8,337 nt of DNA from an uncultured Eubacteriales bacterium (lineage in GTDB: Bacteria > Bacillota > Clostridia > Christensenellales > CAG-917), in contig USEV01000026.1 in assembly GCA_900553825.1 (NCBI GenBank), positions 1 to 8,337 on the forward strand, given 5' to 3'. The position numbers and the translations under genes were made by a program. How positions within the stretch are numbered: the stretch's first letter is position 1; every line of letters begins with the position of its first letter. The notes below the pieces were generated by a model, which was not told the DNA's origin, searched no databases, and saw only the letters and a list, made by a program, of their open reading frames with translations. This document shows, one piece after another, positions 6,074-8,337 of this stretch.

Positions 6074-6439
6074 TCACACCGTACCGATTACGAAGCAGAT
6101 TATCGAGCAAACGATGATGAACGCGAAAAGCACGAAGGTTATCTTTTTCAAAAGGCCCTCTCTGCCCTTTTCCTTGTTCCTGCCGTAGTAGGTGTCGGAC
6201 GCTCCGGAGATGACCCCGACATTGTCGTTCGTGCCCTTCTGCATCAGAACAAGAACGATAAGCGCGATGCCGGCGACGACCATCATGACCATGAACGCGA
6301 TGGTGACGGCCTCACGCGTGGCCTTAGGAATGCTGCCTGCGGGGTCGCTGGTGGTGGACTCGTCGCACGCCGTGAGGGCGAACGCGAGGCAGGCAATCAA
6401 CGCCACGACCACGGCAATCAAAAGAACTCTCTTTTTCAT
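6074..6439 (-). CDS. secG: SecG translocase subunit with lipoprotein-type N-terminus
   Basis: SecG is the small accessory subunit of the SecYEG protein-export channel. The 121-residue product has the family core. A first membrane segment (about 44-66) ends in LIVLVLMQKG, a cytoplasmic loop follows with NVGVISGASDTYYGRNKEKGREG (73-95; Gly-rich and charged), and a second membrane segment spans about 100-119. Unusually, an extra N-terminal segment precedes this: MKKR, a hydrophobic stretch (5-21) and a consensus lipobox LTAC with Cys25, then a polar linker DESTTSDPAGSIPKATR (26-42). Ordinary SecG begins almost directly with the first membrane helix. The ATG at 6439 is chosen because AGAGG lies 11 bases upstream; a farther in-frame ATG (6475) has no good site. 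Either Cys25 is lipidated after cleavage or the segment stays as a third membrane helix. Confidence 0.9.
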   Translation of the reverse strand: MKKRVLLIAVVVALIACLAFALTACDESTTSDPAGSIPKATREAVTIAFMVMMVVAGIALIVLVLMQKGTNDNVGVISGASDTYYGRNKEKGREGLLKKITFVLFAFIIVCSIICFVIGTV

Positions 6440-6494
6440 TTCTCGAACTACCTCTTTTCCGCTTAGTGAATGCACCGGGCATACAAGCTAGAAG

Positions 6495-6523
6495 ATTTTA
6501 CCACAGAGGCGCGGTATTTGCAA
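6495..6523 (-). promoter_or_regulatory. Promoter of secG
   Basis: On the minus strand, -35 TTGCAA (6518-6523) and -10 TAAAAT (6495-6500) are separated by 17 bases. The predicted start near 6488 gives a leader of about 50 bases before the ATG at 6439. The promoter lies in the 170-base region shared with the divergent rubrerythrin-like gene, whose own promoter is not clear: TATATT at 6588-6593 has no convincing -35 partner. Confidence 0.75.
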
Positions 6524-6609
6524 GCATATTGACGCAATTTCCAAAATAGCGGGCGCGCGGATACGAACACACCGACCCCCGTGGACATATATTGAGTGCG
6601 GAGGTGACT

Positions 6610-7092
6610 ATGCAACCCGAACGATTCGCCTGTGAACTGCCCTATCCCGAGATAGAACCCGTCGAAAACCTTGCCGACAGCAAGCTGCTCATGCCGTCGT
6701 ACGGCGGCCCCGCGGGGGAACTGACGGCAATCACGACATACTCGTTTCAATCCTTCGTGGCGGAGAAAAACCGCGAACTCGTCGATGTGCTGGAAAAGAT
6801 AGCGCAGGTGGAGATGCACCACTACGCGCTGTTGGGCACCGCCATATACAGGCTGGGGGGCTATCCCGTCACGGGAGGGAGAACCTATTGGAGCGGGAGC
6901 TATGTCAACTACACCCTCGACCCGAAGAAATTTCTCATGCAGAACATCGCGGCGGAGGAGGCGGCGATACTCAACTACGAAAGGACGGTGCTGAACCTGC
7001 GCACGGAGAGCGTCAAACAGCTCGTCGAACGCATAATCCTGGACGAGGAACTGCACATAAAGATTTTCAAGGAGATGCTCGCGCAGATCTGA
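6610..7092 (+). CDS. Rubrerythrin-like diiron ferritin-superfamily protein
   Basis: A 160-residue four-helix-bundle protein with a complete duplicated diiron site in the order E-x6-Y ... E-x2-H. Glu37/Tyr44 are in AGELTAITTY, Glu68/His71 in QVEMHHYA, Glu116/Tyr123 in AEEAAILNY and Glu146/His149 in LDEELHI. This pattern is typical of rubrerythrin and related ferritin-like proteins, which reduce peroxide or handle iron. No rubredoxin FeS4 domain is present; the only Cys is residue 8. It is therefore an erythrin-type or otherwise unclassified member, and its electron donor is unknown. A loop at about 83-106 (Tyr/Gly-rich, YWSGSYVNY) separates the two helix pairs. The start ATG 6610 follows GGAGGTG by about 3-5 bases; an in-frame TTG upstream (6592) is less likely. 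It is divergent from secG. Confidence 0.88.
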   Translation: MQPERFACELPYPEIEPVENLADSKLLMPSYGGPAGELTAITTYSFQSFVAEKNRELVDVLEKIAQVEMHHYALLGTAIYRLGGYPVTGGRTYWSGSYVNYTLDPKKFLMQNIAAEEAAILNYERTVLNLRTESVKQLVERIILDEELHIKIFKEMLAQI

Positions 7093-7134
7093 CCCGTAAC
7101 GGGCATCAGGCAAGCAAAGGATTTTCATACTGTC

Positions 7135-7160
7135 GGAGAGGGGGCGCGCGCCTCCTCTCC
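7135..7160 (+). other. Strong 10-bp hairpin in 3' region
   Basis: The arms GGAGAGGGGG (7135-7144) and CCTCCTCTCC (7151-7160) pair over 10 bp, one of them G-U in plus-strand RNA, around the loop CGCGCG. No T run follows on either strand, so it is not a standard intrinsic terminator. On the plus strand it lies 43 bases after the diiron-protein stop and could act as a 3'-end stabiliser or part of a small RNA. Confidence 0.6.
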
Positions 7161-7192
7161 CGTGCCCGACGGCAAGGGAACGGGGCGCGAAA

Positions 7193-7236
7193 GAGTGTGT
7201 GCAAAAGCGCGACGGAGTGTGCAAAGAGTGTGCAAA
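7193..7236 (+). repeat. Short degenerate tandem repeats (GAGTGTGCAAA)
   Basis: Two exact, directly adjacent copies of the 11-mer GAGTGTGCAAA occupy 7215-7225 and 7226-7236. A variant with an extra TG (GAGTGTGTGCAAA) is at 7193-7205. The hexamer GCGCGA recurs around them at 7185, 7207 and 7240, and a related GCGCAAAGAGTGC follows near 7274. The repeats look like small local duplications. They are too short and irregular for a CRISPR array. Confidence 0.65.
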
Positions 7237-7310
7237 GAGGCGCGACGGGAAGCGCAGGAGCGAGCAAGCGGGTGCGCAAAGAGTGCTTGTGGATTGGTCT
7301 TGAAAATGAC

Positions 7311-7338
7311 AAAAACGGCGTTTTACGCCGCTTTTTTT
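7311..7338. terminator. Bidirectional terminator between diiron gene and ywlE-like gene
   Basis: A CGGCG/CGCCG stem (7316-7320 and 7326-7330) with loop TTTTA is flanked by AAAAA on the left and CTTTTTTT on the right. The plus-strand RNA thus ends in seven U's and the minus-strand RNA in five. It separates two convergent units. The 5-bp stem is short but the U tracts are strong on both sides. Confidence 0.82.
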
Positions 7339-7400
7339 GATGTTAAACCGCAATTTGCGTCGGATTGTGCCTCAGGGCGAACCGCTCCGACAAGTACGAC

Positions 7401-7862
7401 TCAATCCTTTTTATCGGGTGAGGTCTTCTTCTTTTCCGCCGCCTCGACGAACTCGAGCACGGGTGCGAGCAAATCCTCGAAGAGCTCCCCCGTCGCGTCG
7501 TAATCCTCCTGCCCCTTGCCGTAGGGGTCGTCAATCTCGTGACCGCACAGCGCGGAAAGACATTCCACACAGAGGGTAGGGTAACGCTTTTTCAGGTCGT
7601 CGCGCTGGGATTCGCTCATGGTGAACACATAGTCGGATTCCGCGGCGAGCCTGTCGTCGAAGAGCTTGGACTCCCCTTCCGCCTTGATGCCGCGTGCGGC
7701 GAGCACATTCACGGTCTTGGGGTTGAAGGGCGAGCCTCCCCCGCACATCCCCGCGCTGTCCGTTTCGCACTCGAAACCCACCTTCCTCGCATAGTCGGCA
7801 AACATCGCCTGCAACATGGGGGAACGGCAGGTGTTGCCCGTGCATACGAAAGTGATTTTCAT
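7401..7862 (-). CDS. ywlE: Low-MW phosphatase, YwlE-type (probable protein-arginine phosphatase)
   Basis: A 153-residue cytosolic phosphatase of the low-molecular-weight tyrosine phosphatase fold. The P-loop CTGNTCRS gives nucleophile Cys7 and phosphate-binding Arg13, and Asp112 in DDPYG is the general acid. Residue 11 is Thr, as in Bacillus YwlE, where it favours phosphoarginine; classical tyrosine phosphatases usually have Ile in that position. A protein-arginine phosphatase role, opposing McsB kinase, is therefore likely but inferred. The C-terminus is a charged tail EKKKTSPDKKD. The ATG overlaps the upstream tsaC stop (ATGA), and GGGAGG lies 9 bases before it, so the two are translationally coupled. 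The same tsaC-ywlE neighbourhood is known in Bacillus (ywlC/ywlE). An arsenate-reductase role is less likely. Confidence 0.88.
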   Translation of the reverse strand: MKITFVCTGNTCRSPMLQAMFADYARKVGFECETDSAGMCGGGSPFNPKTVNVLAARGIKAEGESKLFDDRLAAESDYVFTMSESQRDDLKKRYPTLCVECLSALCGHEIDDPYGKGQEDYDATGELFEDLLAPVLEFVEAAEKKKTSPDKKD

Positions 7863-8337
7863 ACCTTTTTTCCTCCCACGGCTTTCATGACGCGGTTCAT
7901 GACCGACGCGGCGCGTCCCTCGCCTTCGAGCGCCTCGATGACGATTGCGTCGTACGCCTTTTCCGCCGTGCGCATCGCGGCGTAGATGTTGTGCATATAT
8001 TCGTCCACGCCGTCGCCCAGCGAGATGACATTCCTGTCGCCGAACCCGCGGGAGCCGCATTGCGTGAAGAGGAGCACGGGGTGTGCGCCCGACTCCTTCA
8101 GGCTGTCGTAGAGGCGGATTGCCGCCTCGGCGTCCGTTGCTGCGTACGCCTGCGCCTCGGGGGCGTAATGCTCGTACTTCATGCCCGGGGATTTTGCGAC
8201 CTTCAGCACCTTGCCGCTGCCCGGAGTCACGCCGAGGTAGGGCGCGAGCATTTCCGCGGTGACTGCGCCCGGGCGCAGAATGGCGGGTGTGTCCGAGGTG
8301 AGGTCGAGCACGGTGGACTCGATGCCCACTCCGCACT
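7859..8337 (-). CDS. tsaC: L-threonylcarbamoyladenylate synthase, Sua5/YwlC type, C-terminal part (cut by window edge)
   Basis: About 158 C-terminal residues are visible; the rest of the gene lies beyond the right edge, so the N-terminal YrdC catalytic core is missing from view. The enzyme makes threonylcarbamoyl-AMP from threonine, bicarbonate and ATP for the t6A modification at A37 of ANN-reading tRNAs. Recognisable parts are the end of the YrdC domain (GIESTVLDL, then ILRPGAVT), the linker SPGMKYEHYAP typical of Sua5-type proteins, and the C-terminal Sua5 domain ending in AASVMNRVMKAVGG. The Sua5 domain shows this is the long (YwlC/TsaC2) form rather than the short YrdC form. The frame enters the window mid-codon (bases 8336-8337), and the GTG at 8329 is internal, not a start. 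Its TGA stop overlaps the ATG of the phosphatase by 4 bases. Confidence 0.93.
   Translation of the reverse strand, partial: CGVGIESTVLDLTSDTPAILRPGAVTAEMLAPYLGVTPGSGKVLKVAKSPGMKYEHYAPEAQAYAATDAEAAIRLYDSLKESGAHPVLLFTQCGSRGFGDRNVISLGDGVDEYMHNIYAAMRTAEKAYDAIVIEALEGEGRAASVMNRVMKAVGGKKV

Larger units (their letters stand above)
7093..7310. other. Gene-free structured 3' region
   Basis: This stretch follows the diiron-protein stop codon and precedes a terminator. No convincing coding frame is seen: both strands have open frames, but they lack ribosome sites and have low-complexity Arg/Ser/Cys-rich translations. It holds a strong hairpin at 7135-7160 and a cluster of short repeats at 7193-7236, each listed separately. 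It is probably the long 3' untranslated region of the diiron-protein transcript, or could contain a small RNA. Confidence 0.5.

Noticed and set aside
7185..7285. CRISPR-like repeat array
   Set aside because: The repeat units are 11-13 bases, directly adjacent or irregularly spaced, with no uniform spacers and no cas genes.
6463..7353. Long minus-strand open frame of about 296 codons opposite the diiron-protein gene
   Set aside because: It covers a gene with an intact diiron motif on the plus strand and also runs through the secG promoter, the terminator and the repeats. Its translation has no recognisable domain and is low in complexity at its N-terminus, with no convincing ribosome site. 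It is open because of GC-rich codon bias.

Overview
The window reads as a piece of a GC-rich Bacillota genome, most likely an uncultured Clostridia-type lineage from a metagenome; this is inferred from gene content and could not be checked by a search. Supporting signs are a YwlE-type phosphatase translationally coupled to a Sua5/YwlC-type enzyme, an acetyl-type MetA next to MetY, secG near smpB, lipoprotein signal peptides, strong purine-rich ribosome binding sites and classical TTGACA/TATAAT-like promoters. The first 36 bases are not genomic: they are a Nextera (Tn5) sequencing adapter with one mismatch, so the true contig begins at about base 37.

Layout from left to right. A tRNA-Leu(CAA) lies on the minus strand with its own promoter and terminator (100-257). 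Upstream of it on the same strand is a lipoprotein of the PI-PLC X-domain family (310-1338). Divergent to that gene is an MFS transporter (1505-2965); the two genes share a 166-base intergenic region holding two back-to-back sigma-A-type promoters. A bidirectional terminator (3060-3087) separates the transporter from a minus-strand operon, smpB-metY-metA (5887 down to 3127), driven by one promoter just upstream of smpB. Next comes secG on the minus strand (6074-6439), with its own promoter and a strong terminator. Divergent to secG is a rubrerythrin-like diiron protein (6610-7092). A 308-base gene-free stretch follows, with a strong hairpin, short repeats and a bidirectional terminator. Last is a minus-strand pair, tsaC/sua5 (cut by the right edge) and a YwlE-type low-molecular-weight phosphatase, which overlap by four bases.

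Functions. MetA (Glu111, so acetyl-CoA is the predicted donor) and MetY (O-acetylhomoserine sulfhydrylase) together turn homoserine plus sulfide into homocysteine, the direct sulfhydrylation route to methionine. SmpB (trans-translation), SecG (protein export), TsaC/Sua5 (t6A tRNA modification) and tRNA-Leu are housekeeping. The diiron protein probably handles peroxide or iron stress. The phosphatase carries the active-site threonine typical of protein-arginine phosphatases.

Most of the window is ordinary core genome, and I found no new mobile, defence or biosynthetic system. The most unusual item is SecG: it has an N-terminal signal peptide with a textbook lipobox (LTAC) ahead of its two normal membrane segments, suggesting a lipid-anchored SecG. 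Secondary points are the methionine genes sitting behind smpB without a visible riboswitch, and the structured, repetitive 3' region after the diiron protein.
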